Source of the DNA: Chlamydoabsidia padenii
Taxonomy: Eukaryota > Mucoromycota > Mucoromycetes > Mucorales > Cunninghamellaceae
Reading direction: 5' to 3'
Assembly (NCBI GenBank): GCA_025330725.1
Contig: JAIWND010000013.1
Coordinates: 248,001-312,000 of the forward strand
DNA length: 64,000 nt
The position numbers were made by a program, and so were the translations under genes. Every line of letters starts with the position of its first letter. Within the stretch, counting starts at the first letter, position 1. The notes below the pieces were generated by a model. That model searched no databases. It was not told where the DNA came from and worked only from the letters and a program-made list of their open reading frames with translations. Positions 48,039 to 62,963 of the stretch are shown piece by piece.

Positions 48039-49268
48039 TCACAAAGAAGACTTGACCAACTCGTTAACATCACCAGAGCGTTCAAGAGTAACTTGTTTTA
48101 AATTGTCTTTAAAGTAGAGTCGGTGCCGATCTCCAATTTTCGCAGGTGGGATATATGTATAATCATTTGAGGTATCTTCGTCAGTTGTCGTATAACTTTC
48201 ATCGCCAGGATATGCCAAAAACTGTGTGTAATTGCCATTGTCATCGTCTAGTTTGTTAAGCTGGGGTCGGATTGTGATGAGGTTGCATGATTTGGTCCGC
48301 AGAGCACCTATTCCTACATTAGCTGCCAGATCCTTGTGTTGTTTGATTTCATTTAAACATTGCAAGGCGTACCATTGAGGTGGGAATAACATGATCTTCT
48401 TTTGGTTGTATTGATCCAGCGCTTTTTATATGAGCTGACAGTTAGTCATCCCTATCCATATCTTTCCCCCCCCTTTACTTACCTTGTTGAGGATCAAACC
48501 AATCCATTCTGACAGTTTCTTTCCCATCAGCCGAGACTTTAATCGTTTCCTGATGTTCTTCGTCCACAGTTTGATGCAGCACGGTTAAAAAGAAAAGTGT
48601 GTTGAATCGTTTCTTTTCAAAATCCGGTGTAATCCAGTTGGCGAAAGGAATGAGTTGGTCCACCGTAGGTTGTAGGTTGTAGAGTTCACACATATGCTTG
48701 AATTGAGTGGCATCATCATGGACTCGGTGTCGCCACATTTCCGTATCCAGTTCAGGTACCGTGTGTGCTGCAGGAGTCGTCAAAAGTAAACCCGATTCTT
48801 CAAAGGTTTCACGAATCGCACAGATCTTGTGTGTCAACCTATAAAGTGTAAGATAATATGAGTTTGATTTGTTCAAATCGCAAGTCGGCCCACAGTTGTA
48901 CTTGCATGGTGTCTGTTGATGAATCGCTACTTGACAATATATGTTTCCAACTTGTTTCATTGTCGTTTTTGTCCACCACACCACCAGGAAACACATGAGC
49001 ATGTACAAAACTGCTCTTTCCATTACTAGTAGGACGGAGGGTTATTATGCATTCTATTATATTGTTTTTTTTTTCCCCATTGTCTTACCGTTTCAACATC
49101 AAGATACGATAATCACATTGTCCTTGTTTTTGTGAATTGATTGGAATAGGTGCTGCCACAATAAGTCTACATTAGTAATTAAAACAAGTTAATAATAACA
49201 GTAACATGTATATTGTATTGGTATTACGTTGCGGAGGGTCTAATGGGCAGTTTTGTGGAGGTAGACAT
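48039..49268 (-). CDS. Nudix hydrolase, NUDT19-like
   Basis: Probable peroxisomal/mitochondrial CoA or acyl-CoA diphosphatase. It starts MSTSTKLPIRPSAT and runs through LIVAAPIPI, YRILMLKR, SFVHAHVFPGGVVDKND (family-typical PGG), then the Nudix box core ICAIRETFEESGLLL (R-E-x2-E-E-x-G), and TPDFEKKRFNTLFFLTVLHQ typical of NUDT19. The last exons include KIMLFPPQWYALQCLNEI. The C terminus SSL is close to a peroxisomal PTS1 (SKL-like) but not a strong one. The splice just before the Nudix box needs a weak donor (GTGGGC, 62-nt intron) to give VQLLTHKICAIRE. An exact CGGGATTTGAA lies 185 bp upstream. Confidence 0.87.
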
Positions 49269-49452
49269 GAGCCTGGCTGATACTATTCAAATAGAAAAAA
49301 AAAAAAAAAAAAGTAAAAGACAATAAAATAAAAACTTGTTAGTTATTATAAAATGGATTACCCACAGGATAAAAAAGTAAGGTTCGCATTAGGGGGAAGA
49401 AGTGGACAAAGAGAACAGAAGTGTGGGAATCTCGAGAAAGAAAAAAGAAAAG

Positions 49453-49463
49453 CGGGATTTGAA
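49453..49463 (-). promoter_or_regulatory. Recurrent promoter element, Nudix gene
   Basis: Exact CGGGATTTGAA, 185 bp upstream of the Nudix ATG in the 760-bp divergent promoter shared with the sugar transporter. Confidence 0.45.
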
Positions 49464-49920
49464 AATACAGGAGGGGCCAGAAATGGTCCACACCACACGA
49501 TCGGGTGCATATTTTCCATGAAAAAGAGGAAAGAATCAAAAACTTATTCTCTTGACTCCCCCTTTACTTATGAACCATACCATAATAGAAATGACATTAT
49601 CTTCTATAAGGTTATGCGCATTTCACTATAAGCTTGTTTTCATTTCGGCATTGAGCTGATCTGATCCAATCTAATCTGAAAATACTTGTTACACAGTGAG
49701 CGGACAATGAAAGACAGAGAGCATGTATTCTATTTGTTTATTTCATTAAAACTGATAAACATTAAGGGGTTTACAATGAATGGTGATCCTAAATGACAGT
49801 TTGTTTATTTTGTTTTCCTCTTCTTGTCTGGATCCAAGTAGTGCATATATAATGTTTCTACAGTCTTATTGAATGGCTCACTTGTGATACACGAGAACTC
49901 GGGTAATTGTGGATAGAAAG

Positions 49921-49931
49921 CGGGATTTGAA
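49921..49931 (+). promoter_or_regulatory. Recurrent promoter element, sugar transporter
   Basis: Exact CGGGATTTGAA, 98 bp before the transporter ATG; a near-complement TTTAAAAACCCCG follows about 25 bp later and a T/C-rich leader leads to the start. Confidence 0.45.
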
Positions 49932-50028
49932 TTAAAAGAAAAATCTCTTCCTTTTAAAAACCCCGTTAGTTTCTTTTTTTCCCAATCTTTTTTCTTTTCT
50001 CTTCCCCACAATTGAAATTGGCAAGATC

Positions 50029-51869
50029 ATGATGGCAAGCTCAAAACTCCAAAAAGACCTGGACCAGCCCAACTACTTGGCGACCAAATCTCCAGCCGAA
50101 TCTCTCATCTCATTAGATGAAGGACCCAAGCCATTCCGAAAATCAGTGTATATCTCTTCTGCGGTGGCGGCTCTTGGTGGCGCTCTTTGTGGCTATGATA
50201 CTGGTTGTATCTCTTCAATTCTGTAAGTATAAGATTAGTAAAAGAATGATAAGGAATAGCAAACTAACTAACTATTTTTTTTTTGGGGGGGAGGATAGTG
50301 CTATGGAAATCTTTAAAAACAAGTTTTTCACTGAAGACACCTATGTGTATCTTCAAGGTCTGCTGTTGGCCTTTTATCTGATGACTGCTGCATTAGGTGC
50401 TTTCTTCTCTGGATACATTTGTGGTAAGTCATGCATAATAAATTCTCCTGGAACATGCATGAATCGGTACTAACAAGGTTACTTTATATAAAAGATCGAT
50501 TTAGTCGCAAGTACGCTATTGCTGGGTCATCTGCTATCTTTTGTGTCGGTGTCTTATTCCAGGTCATTGGATACAACTTTGCTTTACTATGCGCTGGTCG
50601 TCTTATTACTGGTATTGGTAGTGGTGTACTTGGCAATAGTATTCCATTGTAAGTCATCTTTATCACTAATCCATTTTATACGATCATCACCAACTAAACC
50701 CTCTACCTCCTCTTCACTATAGATATCACTCTGAAATCAGTCCCCCTGACATCCGTGGCCGACTCATTAGTTTATTTACTTTGATGAGCACCTTTGGACA
50801 AGTGGTTGGCTACTTTGTGACGTTTGGTACAAGCTATCTAACCACGGACTGGTCATGGCGTGCTCCTTGGATAATCCAACTCGTTTCCGGTGCCTTATTT
50901 GGACTCTTTGCTCTCACTTTACCCTTCACGCCTCGCTGGCTATTGGATAAAGAGCGAAAAGAAGAAGCATTGGTGGTATTGGCCGAATTGAACGAACTGG
51001 ATGTGAATCACCCGGCGATACAAAAGGAATATAAGGAAATCCACGACGAAATCGAATTTGAACGGTCCTTGGGCAAGCGCACGTATAGGGAACTCTTTGT
51101 CGGCAGCAATCTCAAACGCACCTTGATCGCCTTTTTTATCTCCATTTCGACTTCCTTCACTGGTAATGTGGCCATCTGGTATTATACTCCTCAAATCTTG
51201 GCCAATGCCGGTCTTAGTGATGTCTCCTCTTCGATTGCTGCCAGTGGTGCTTCGGGTATCTTGTCTTTGATAGCGGCTGCTCTGTCTTTGCAATTCTTTA
51301 TTGATCGCGTCGGTCGGGTACCTGTCTTTCAGTTTGGTGCGGCGTCTATGGGTATATCCATGTTTATTGTCGGGGCCATGTTTGCTCGCTATGCTATTGT
51401 TGATGTGGAAACTGGGAATGTCGTTGTCGTGGACACCAATGCTCGTAATGCAATCATTGCCTTTGTCTATATCTTTACTGCCTCTTTTGCCTTTAGCTAT
51501 GGTATGGCGTCCTATGTGTATCCTGCAGAGGTAAGAAAAAAAAAAACGAGGTTGGTAAACTTGTGTTAACCAATCTTTTTTCTCTCTCTCTCTCTCTCTC
51601 TTTGTCTTGCAAAGATCTTCAACATGCGCTGCCGGGCAAAAGGCCTCGCTCTAACCTATGGATTGAATTGGGGCTTCTCGATTCTCATTACGTATTGTGT
51701 ACCTTTATTCATCGCGTCAACTGTATCTGGTGTCTACTTCTTCTTTGGTGCATGCTGTGTGGTTTGCTTCATCGGTGTCAGCTTCATTCCCGAAACAAAA
51801 GGACGATCTTTAGAAGATATGGAAATCTTATTTGGGGCTAAAGAACAACCATTCCCATCTCAAGTCTAG
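50029..51869 (+). CDS. MFS sugar (hexose) transporter
   Basis: Twelve-helix proton/sugar symporter of the plasma membrane. The start is MMASSKLQKDLDQ (ATG 50029, second ATG 50032). Family motifs are all seen: GGALCGYDTGCIS in TM1, DRFSRKYAI (the D-R-x2-R-K loop), GRLITGIGSGVL, SEISPPDIRGRL (the E-x6-R-G motif), PFTPRWLLDKERKEEAL (variant of PESPRWL), a second-half DRVGRVP, and PETKGRSLEDMEILF at the end. Five exons, the first ending at 50222. It lacks the long cytosolic tail of glucose sensors such as Snf3/Rgt2, so transport is the likely role. The exact sugar cannot be told. Confidence 0.93.
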
Positions 51870-52618
51870 GTATTAAAAAACAAAAGCATGTAAAACAAAA
51901 AAACAAAATTACAACACTATTTATTACACATTATATCATTTTATAGACTAATAGGAATAATAAAAAGACACGACTGTTTGACAATGACTCAAAGGGGTGC
52001 TTCATTGGAATACTTGTATTCCATTGTCGCTGAGATTATACTCTTACAAGCTGACCAGGATAATACCTGCGTAGTGATTGAGCCAATGATTGAGGATGGG
52101 AACGACAAACGGCGGGTAATGATCAGCACGGATGGATCATGATGCTATGTAATGTGGGGTGTAGAGGGAAATATGTATGATGACGTCTGATGTGTATGAC
52201 TTTGTGGTGTGCATGAACGTGCGGATTGATTTGGTAGATCATTAATTGTTTGTGATCTCATGTGGTGTGCTTCGTTATTGTGGTGATAAAACTAGCTATA
52301 GATTCTTTTAATATATATAAACAATAAAAACCGCTTTTATTCACCATTAACTACAATGTCCTTGTCTTCTATTATTTGAGCCCAGAGGGAGGGCTTGGAC
52401 AATCGACGAAACCGGGGTTTGAAATCCCGTTTTTTGCATAATCGTCGGTATTTGAAAGTGTAGTATCACTTGCAGACTAAAATATATCATGATAACCAAC
52501 GGGACCAAATTTATATCAATCATCAAACCAATAATATCATGTTCTTTATTTATTTATTTATTTATTAGTAAGACAAGTGAGAGATAAACGAAATGAGACT
52601 ATAAAAGGTAAAACTATA
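51870..52618. other. Convergent intergenic region
   Basis: 750 bp with no gene. Contains AATAATAAAAAG at 51955 (plus-strand end), a composite GGGGTTTGAAATCCCG (about 52414-52430) made of two opposed copies of the recurrent element, GTCGGTATTTGAAAG just after, and TTTATTTA repeats at 52545-52566 on the side of the kinase 3' end. Confidence 0.45.
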
Positions 52619-55313
<2,695 letters not shown>

Positions 55314-55542
55314 GGTGGGAATGTAAGTTGGAGAATATAGTGTTAAAACAAATAGTTGTGTAATAAGGAGGAAGATTGTTTCTTTTTATAAAAACCTCTT
55401 CGAATTATATAAGCACGTTAATAGTAGCGATGCGTTATTAGTCAAATACGTTGTCTAAAAAAGTGAGGATGGATGAAGAAGAGGAGCAAGGAGGAATTAA
55501 TAAAAGACTACAACACAACAAAAGAAAAAAAAAAAATACCGA

Positions 55543-55553
55543 CGGGATTTGAA
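55543..55553 (-). promoter_or_regulatory. Recurrent promoter element, PRP4
   Basis: Exact CGGGATTTGAA in the 625-bp divergent promoter, 230 bp from the kinase ATG; a TCGGAATTTGAA variant at about 55761 lies about 165 bp before the ABC transporter ATG. Confidence 0.4.
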
Positions 55554-55937
55554 TTATTTGTCTACCAATGACGTTGATGTTCTTTAAATAGGGTAAGAGT
55601 AATGTCAACGCCCCCTCTCTCCCCGTCATCTTGACCGATAGTTCGAAAGACGTTCTGTTCATCTGATGGATGATGTATTATCAATGTTAGCTTATACAAT
55701 CACATGGAAGACCAGAAGTTGGGAAATTGGGAAATTGGGAAAATGGGAAGACGATGACAGTCGGAATTTGAATCATTCAGCGATCTTCACGTGCATTTAA
55801 AATATCTACATTTTTATCTTTTCAGTCCATTCAACTTTTTTCTTTTTATCTCCATTACGTTACTCTATTCCAACTATTCACTTTACATTTATACATTCAA
55901 ATATATCTAGACTGAAGAAAGATCCTTCTCCTCTTCA

Positions 55938-58822
55938 ATGACCAACGTTATATCTACTTTGGCTTCACCCTCGACTTGGCGTTCTTTTACCCCTTACGCC
56001 TTGCAATGGTTCCAAGCATACAATCGCCATCGGGTAACTATACGGCGTTCACTGCTTGTCTTGTTTATATTACGTGGTATTTTATCTATCTATCAAGTCA
56101 TGAACAAATTCAACAAGGAACAACTGAAACCCATCTCTGCTAAACCTCTGGATCACAAGAACAAGAAAATCGAAGTCAATATGGCATTCTTACGACAAAT
56201 ACAAGGACTATTAAAAATTGTTATGCCAGGGTTACGGTCTAAAGAATTTGGTATGCTGGTTGTCCATTCTGGCTTTTTGGGTAAGGAACACACATTGGAA
56301 GGGAGGGGAGGGGGGAACAAACAAATATTGTAATGGTATGCTAACTTTTTAATTTTGTTGTATACACAGTCTTTAGGACCATTCTATCTGTCTATATTGC
56401 GGCTTTGGATGGACGTATTGTCAGTGCATTGGTAAGATTGAAATCTATTATGCATGGTAGGCTACTGGACTAATGAATATTATTTATGCTTGTCATAGGT
56501 ACAAGGCAAAATGAAAGATTTTATGATGGGTATTGTCTGGTGGATGATAATGGCTCTTCCTGCAACTTATACTAACAGCATGGTAAGAAAATGAAATGCT
56601 TGATTAAGTAGTATGATAACTAACCTTTTGTTAACCGACTTGACAGTTGACATATATGCAAAGCAAACTGTCGATTCAATTCCGAACAAGATTAACCACT
56701 CATATCCACGAAAAGTATTTAACCGACATGACTTTTTACACCTTGGGCAACTTGGACGATCGTATCAAAAATGCGGATCAATGTATCACGGTGGACACCA
56801 TGAAATTCAGTAACTCTCTAGCCGAACTTTATTCCAACCTCGCCAAACCCATTTTGGATGTTTTTATCTACAACTATCAACTCAGCCGTAATGTGGGGTA
56901 CGAAGGGGTCCTCATTGGCAGCTTGATCGTCCGTCTCTCTTCGGGTGTGATGCGCAAATACACTCCCTCTTTTGGTAAAATGGTCGCTGAAGAACAACGT
57001 TTGGAAGGTGAATTCCGCTTTCGCCACTCTCGCATCATTGAAAATTCGGAAGAGATTGCTCTGTTTGAAGGTCAAGAAATTGAAAAGACCGTCTTGGACA
57101 AGAGCTACTATGCCCTGATACGCCATGTCAATCGTATCTTCCGCATGCGTGTGCCTCATTCTATGCTGGAGGACTTTGTTATAAAGTACTTTTGGGGTGC
57201 TTGTGGTCTCATCTTGTGCTCTGTCCCTGTTTTCGTCAAACTGGAAGGTATGGGGTTGGGCTCTGTTGGAACTCGAACTGAAGGTAACTGGAAAAAAAAA
57301 AAAAAAAAAAAGGAACAAGAGGAGGGGAATGGATGCATAATGACTCGACTTTTTTTTTTCATGTAGGCTTTATCACCAATCGTCGTATGTTGATGAGCTC
57401 ATCTGATGCTGTAGGCCGTATTATGTATGCTTACAAAGAAGTGACTGAACTTGCTGGTTATACAAGTCGGGTAAGTACCAAATCATGCAATCAAAATCAC
57501 ATTTTATACTGACCCAGTCTCTTACTATGCTTTTATACAGGTTGTCGATTTGCTCGATGTGTTTGAAGACGTCAAGGCAGGTCGGTATCAAAAACGGCTG
57601 GTATCTTCCGTCTCTACCGAATCCAATGCTAAAACCCTTGAAGGTCGTGGTGAAATTAAGGACAGCCAAGATATCGAATTTATTGATGTGCCAATTGTCA
57701 GTCCAAACGGTGATATACTTGTACCCAAGCTTTCCTTCCATGTCAAACCAGGAGTAAGTTGATGTGTGATGTAAATATCCTCATTAATCTTTTTCTTTTA
57801 TTCCTAGATGCATCTACTCATTGTTGGGCCAAATGGTTGTGGTAAATCAAGTCTTTTCCGTATTCTCGGTGGATTATGGCCCGTCTATGGTGGAACTGTG
57901 AACAAGCCCAGTCATCGTGATATATTCTACATCCCTCAGCGTCCTTATTTGTCTCTTGGTACCTTACGTGATCAGTAAGTCATATTCGATAGAACACAAA
58001 TTGCTATGATAATTATTAACCTCAAGTCTTTGCTATAGAATTCTTTACCCTGACACTATTGAAGAAATGCATGAACGCGGTATAACTGATAAGGATCTTT
58101 TGGATATTCTTCATGTTGTTCAGATTGGACACATTGTAGATCGTGAAGGCGGCTGGGAAGTTGAAAAAGAATGGACTATTGCGTTATCTGGTGGTGATAA
58201 GCAACGTGTAAGTATCTACATTCTCAGTTAATAACATCTATCACACTTACCTTCTTATTATTCTATTTACAGATTGCCATGGCTCGATTATTCTACCACT
58301 CTCCTCGGTATGCTATTCTTGATGAATGTAAGTTGATATATATAAGAGGGAGATCGGGATACTGACTAGCTGCGTGATTGATTTATATATATAGGTACGA
58401 GTGCAGTCAGTATGGATATTGAAAAGATCATGTATACGCATGCCACAGGTAAGCTCACAATGCAATTATTATCCATCATGAATAGCTAACTGACTTTTTA
58501 TATGTATATATCTTGATGTAGCACTTGGAATATCACTCTTGACAGTTTCTCATCGCCCTTCTCTCTGGAAATATCACAATTACATTCTACAATATGATGG
58601 CCAAGGTGGCTATGTTTTTACCAAATTGGATGCCGAAAAACGATTGAAACTACAAGAAGAAAAGACGTCTGTAAGTATTTTTTTTTTTTTTTAAATGATA
58701 TATGTAAAAGTCGGGATGAATATTGACCATGTTTTTGTATATAGATTGAAACCAAGCTCCTCGAAATCCCTAAACTGGAATCAAGGCTTCAAGAATTGAA
58801 GGAAATTCAACAAAATGCTTAA
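55938..58822 (+). CDS. Peroxisomal ABC half-transporter, subfamily D (ABCD/Pxa-like)
   Basis: Half-transporter that, as a dimer, imports long-chain fatty acyl-CoA into peroxisomes for beta-oxidation. An N-terminal membrane domain ([20 protein letters not shown] onward) contains EAA-like and loop segments typical of ABCD proteins: [54 protein letters not shown], and [20 protein letters not shown]. The ATPase domain has Walker [21 protein letters not shown] loop [15 protein letters not shown], signature LSGGDKQR, Walker B YAILDECTSAVS and switch His in LLTVSHR. All catalytic residues are present. Short C-terminal coiled coil ([14 protein letters not shown]). Fungi have two partners (Pxa1, Pxa2); I cannot assign which. 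Confidence 0.94.
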
Positions 58823-58978
58823 ATACAATAGATTTTATTAGGCTATTACTCATCTTTATTTCATTATGCCTCCTTTTTTTGATTGATAATTATTATATCA
58901 TATACTATGAAAATCCTTTTGATCGATACCCATAATAAACGTGTCTTTATGATCTCTTTGTCTCTGGTGGAACTCGGG

Positions 58979-58989
58979 CGGGATTTGAA
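58979..58989 (+). promoter_or_regulatory. Recurrent promoter element, LisH-WD40 gene
   Basis: Exact CGGGATTTGAA, 106 bp before the ATG, followed by a roughly 39-nt poly-T tract (59011-59049) and a CT-rich leader. Confidence 0.45.
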
Positions 58990-59007
58990 AATTGATATGG
59001 TGTACAC

Positions 59008-59049
<42 letters not shown>

Positions 59050-59094
59050 CGGATTCCCTCGTCTCTCTCTTTCACTTTATTTAATTCTCCCGCC

Positions 59095-61475
59095 ATGTCA
59101 AATAGTAAAAGCACATTTATGGGAAGCGATTTGCCGCCACTTGCACCACCACCGCCACAACAACAACAACGACAAGACAATGAAACTCGAATTTGGAATC
59201 GAGGCGGTGTGTCCGAAAGTGTGTCTGCTCGAAGACGACGAAGGTAATACTGATTCCATGAAAGCCAAAACCTCCATCTAATGTTGTTATTTTTTGTTTG
59301 TTTGTTAACCATAGTCTAGCTACATATAATCAAAACATGGGTGTGCACACGTCCGTCATCCGACCCACGGAGGATATCTTTAATGCCAGTGATCCCAGGT
59401 TGAAGGATGATATTTTGGCGATCATTATGCAATACTTGTCTGACGAAGGATACACTGCGTCTCAATCGGTGCTTTATGACGAGGCCAATGTCAAGTGGAA
59501 GGAACGGGAAGAAAGAACAATGGAAGTGAAACGATTAAAGAAGGCTATCCTAGGTAAGGTTGGTCATGATGGCTGAGAATGGGTTTGACTAATACAGCAA
59601 GTTGTGTTTATTTGTATTTAGATGGCGATTGGCAAGAAGCTGAAAAACTTTGTACAAAGCCTTTGGTGAAGAATCACCGATCCTTCTTATACTCTGTCTA
59701 TAAACAACAATACCTGGAATACATTGATCGGCGGGAAATACAAAAGGTAAAAAGAGATAACCAGATAGGCTTTATGTACTGACAGCATTACTATGATACA
59801 ATGTATAGGCATTCACCTTTCTCAACAAACGACTAAAACCATTGGAACATTTACAAACCAAACCAAACGAATTTAAGGACATGTGTTATTTGTTAACTAC
59901 GAAATCCATTCTCGAAGTGCCAAGCTTCAGTAATTGGGAAGGGATTATGGCAGCAAGGTAAAGAAAACGGGTATTGTTAAAGTGACATTATCCACTAATC
60001 AATCTTTTTCTTTTGTAGAGAACACTTGGTGGATCAACTACAGAACATGCTTGACTTTGAAACAGCCGATAGAAGTGGTAAGAATTAGACGATGATGAAT
60101 GATAATTAATTGATCCAACTCTTTTTGTTGTATGAATGTAGGTAGTCGATATATACCGCCAAATAGATTATTGACATTATTACGACAATCCGTTGCATAT
60201 CAAATCGAATTCTCTCGGTACCATCCCAAGATTGCACCCACTGTCAACTCTCTACTTGAAGATTATGCAAGTTTTGTGATTCCAAATGCTGTGGGGGCTA
60301 CAATGACTGGTCACAAGGGAAATATAAAGTGCGTCGAATTTATTGGTGAAGACGGACGAACAGCAGTATCGGGCTCAAGGTAAAAATATATACTTTAATT
60401 TAACCTTTATCACTCACTCACTTTTTATCATAACTTTAGCGATAATACACTTCGTATTTGGGATGTGGAAACAGCGGAATGCTTGGATGTATTGGAAGGC
60501 CATCAATCAAGGATATGGGATGTATCAAGCACAAAGAATGGCGATCATATAGCAAGTGCAAGTGGGGATGGCTTGGTCAAGGTAAAGTAACATGTCTCAG
60601 CGTGGGCCATTAACTTATCTCTCTCTCTTTTATTATCATTTTTATTGACACGTAGATTTGGAGCTTGAAGGAATCAAACGCTTGTTGTGTGAATACTCTT
60701 AGTGGTCATTCTGGTGATGTCTATTCTGTCAAATATCACCCCAACGAGGTAAAGAATCATAACTTATATGGATATTAGCTTTTTTTTTTTTTTACTCACC
60801 TCATATATATATTGTAGAATCATGTGGTGTCTGGTGGCTATGACAAGATTGTACGAATGTTTGATGTTAATACAGGAGCGATTATCAAGACTTTCCCTGG
60901 ACATCAATTGGCAGTAACAAAGACCATCATCAACCCACTCGGCAACTTGGTGATTAGTGGATCAAAAGACAATACTATCAAATTCTGGGATATTGTATCT
61001 GGGCTGTGTATTCGAACTATATCTTCTCATTTGGGTGAAGTGACTTCGGTGGAAATGAACTCTAGTGGTACCTTATTACTCAGTAGCTCAAAAGACAATT
61101 CAAACCGACTTTGGGATGTCAGAATGGTAAAGTGTATTGATTGGGGAGGGGGGAGGGAATGCTCTCATGCTAACTTGCATCTTTGTTTTATAGGTCCGAC
61201 CGATACGAAAATTAAAAGGGCATCAAAACACATCGAAAAACTTTGTACGATCTAGTTTTGCCGACAATAATCTTATTGTGGGTGGATCTGAAGATGGTAT
61301 TGTGTATATTTGGGATCAAGATACTGGGGAAGTCCTCCAGAAACTCCGGGGTCATCAAGGTGTGGTTTATGAAGCTAATTGGAACTCTAAACAAGGCATG
61401 TTGGCAAGTTGTAGTGACGACCAAACGGTGAAGATATGGAAATATGATGATACTATACCAATGGACATAATTTAA
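59095..61475 (+). CDS. LisH-CTLH-WD40 repeat protein
   Basis: Likely scaffold protein of about 600 residues. First exon 59095-59243 (MSNSKSTFMGSDLPPLAPPP) joins in frame to 59315, so the protein begins before the internal MGVHTSVIRP. Then LisH (KDDILAIIMQYLSDEGYTAS), CTLH-type helices (DGDWQEAEKLC, YKQQYLEYIDRREIQKAFTF, PPNRLLTLLRQSVAYQIEF), and seven WD40 blades: GHKGNIKCVEF, SDNTLRIWDVE, GHSGDVYSVKYHP, DKIVRMFDVNTG, SKDNTIKFWDIVSG, SKDNSNRLWDVR, EDGIVYIWDQDTG and DDQTVKIWKYDD. The domain order resembles WDR26/Gid7 and Smu1-like proteins, but blade sequences do not settle which. ATCAATAAA at about 61517 is the likely polyadenylation signal. A role in the GID ubiquitin ligase is possible but not shown. 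Confidence 0.88.
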
Positions 61476-62139
61476 AACTGTAGACCCTTAAAGTTAGATG
61501 TGTATACTTTGTCAATCAATAAATTAAAACTTTTAACTTTTCGTATTAAATGATGTATGACTTCAACTCAACATAACGATACAATAATTATATACTGTAT
61601 CAACCCTCAAACTTGTTAGGCATATATGGTAATGATGCGTTTGGTCTGACTCTAATCATGATCGAAGGTCAAAAATTCATTGTTGATTGTGATTTTAAAT
61701 CCCGCCCTTACAGCCGCTGCAGGTATACAGCAAAGACACGCCTTAGACTTATCCTCTGAACAACACATTATGATTTTCACACACAATAATCCCATACCCT
61801 TCCACAATAAAAGACATCACATCATAATATCTACACTATGTATAACATATATTCTTTATTTTATTTGATAAAAAACAACAAATTTTGTAACCAACAACAA
61901 AGAGATAACTAGTCGTCCGATCAACCTATACAATATATGAGAGGTTAGTTCCAGCACTTTAATAACATAATTTTCCCACTTTTTTTTTATTTGGCATGGT
62001 ATCAAGTATTCAGTAACAAATGTTCACATCAGCAAAGATAGTCTGATAATGTAGATAAGAGTTGTATTTTGTAGAATCATCATTTCTATACTTGATTTAC
62101 CATCATCACCACCCTTCTCCATTACTTTTCTTTACCTGA
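61476..62139. other. Convergent 3' region before RPS18
   Basis: 660 bp, AT-rich, no gene. Includes a TTTTAAATCCCGCC variant of the recurrent element at 61691-61704 without a gene start next to it. Confidence 0.4.
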
Positions 62140-62604
62140 TTATTTCTTCTTGGAGACACCGACAGTGCGACCACGACGACCAGTAGTCTTGGTGTGTTGA
62201 CCACGGACACGGAGACCCCAGTAGTGACGGAGACCACGATGGACACGGATCTTCTTCATGCGTTCCAAATCTTCACGCATCTTGGTATCCAACACGTTAG
62301 AGATAACTTGAGAGTACTTGCCATCGATGATATCCTTTTGTCTGTTGAGGAACCAGTTGGGGATCTTGTATTGAGCAGGGTTTTGCAAGATGGTCACAAT
62401 ACGTTCCAATTCTTCGTTGGACAATTCACCAGCACGCTTGTTCAAGTCGACATCGGCCTTCTTGCAAGCAACGTTGGCGAAACGGCGACCCACACCCTTG
62501 ACTGAAGTCAAAGCAATGACGATCTTGTCTTTACCGTCGACGTTGGTGTTGAGAAGACGAATAATGTGTTGGAATTGGTTTCGTTCGGGTACAACGAGAG
62601 ACTA

Positions 62605-62642
<38 letters not shown>

Positions 62643-62802
62643 GAGAGAGAATGTCAAAATGAGTATAAAGAGGCTATTATAAACCTATTAAAATCCATCC
62701 ATCCATCCATCCAGTTTAACCCATGTATTCATCTATTGATATCAATGCCGTCCTTCTTTTCCATCCTATCATTCGTTTATATCGTTTCGTAATCCTTACC
62801 AT
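62140..62802 (-). CDS. RPS18: 40S ribosomal protein S18 (uS13)
   Basis: Small-subunit head protein touching the intersubunit bridge and P-site tRNA. Exon 1 is only the ATG (62800-62802) followed at once by GTAAGG; the 198-nt intron contains a 34-nt poly-A (plus-strand reading), and exon 2 (62140-62601) encodes [84 protein letters not shown]. 154 residues, the usual length. Introns directly after the start codon are common in ribosomal-protein genes. Promoter: an exact TTCAAATCCCG 89 bp upstream, shared with the divergent gene. Confidence 0.97.
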
Positions 62803-62890
62803 GATGCTGCTGTATAATCGGGGAAAGAGAAAGATCCCTTCGTCTGAATTCGATACTTGGAATTAAGATTTTTTGGCTCACATAAAGTCT

Positions 62891-62901
62891 TTCAAATCCC
62901 G
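62891..62901. promoter_or_regulatory. Recurrent promoter element in the RPS18/LRR divergent promoter
   Basis: Exact TTCAAATCCCG in a 161-bp gap, 89 bp from the RPS18 ATG and 63 bp from the plus-strand ATG; the only element in this gap that could serve both. Confidence 0.5.
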
Positions 62902-62963
62902 CATGGGGATAAAATTCCCAACTTTATGCCGCAGCTTCCCTTTTTCTTTCTTTCTTTCTTGTA

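Noticed and set aside
62603..62640. Poly-A tract as a retroposed mRNA tail
   Set aside because: It lies inside the first intron of RPS18 and similar tracts occur in many introns and leaders here, so it is a homopolymer feature of this genome.
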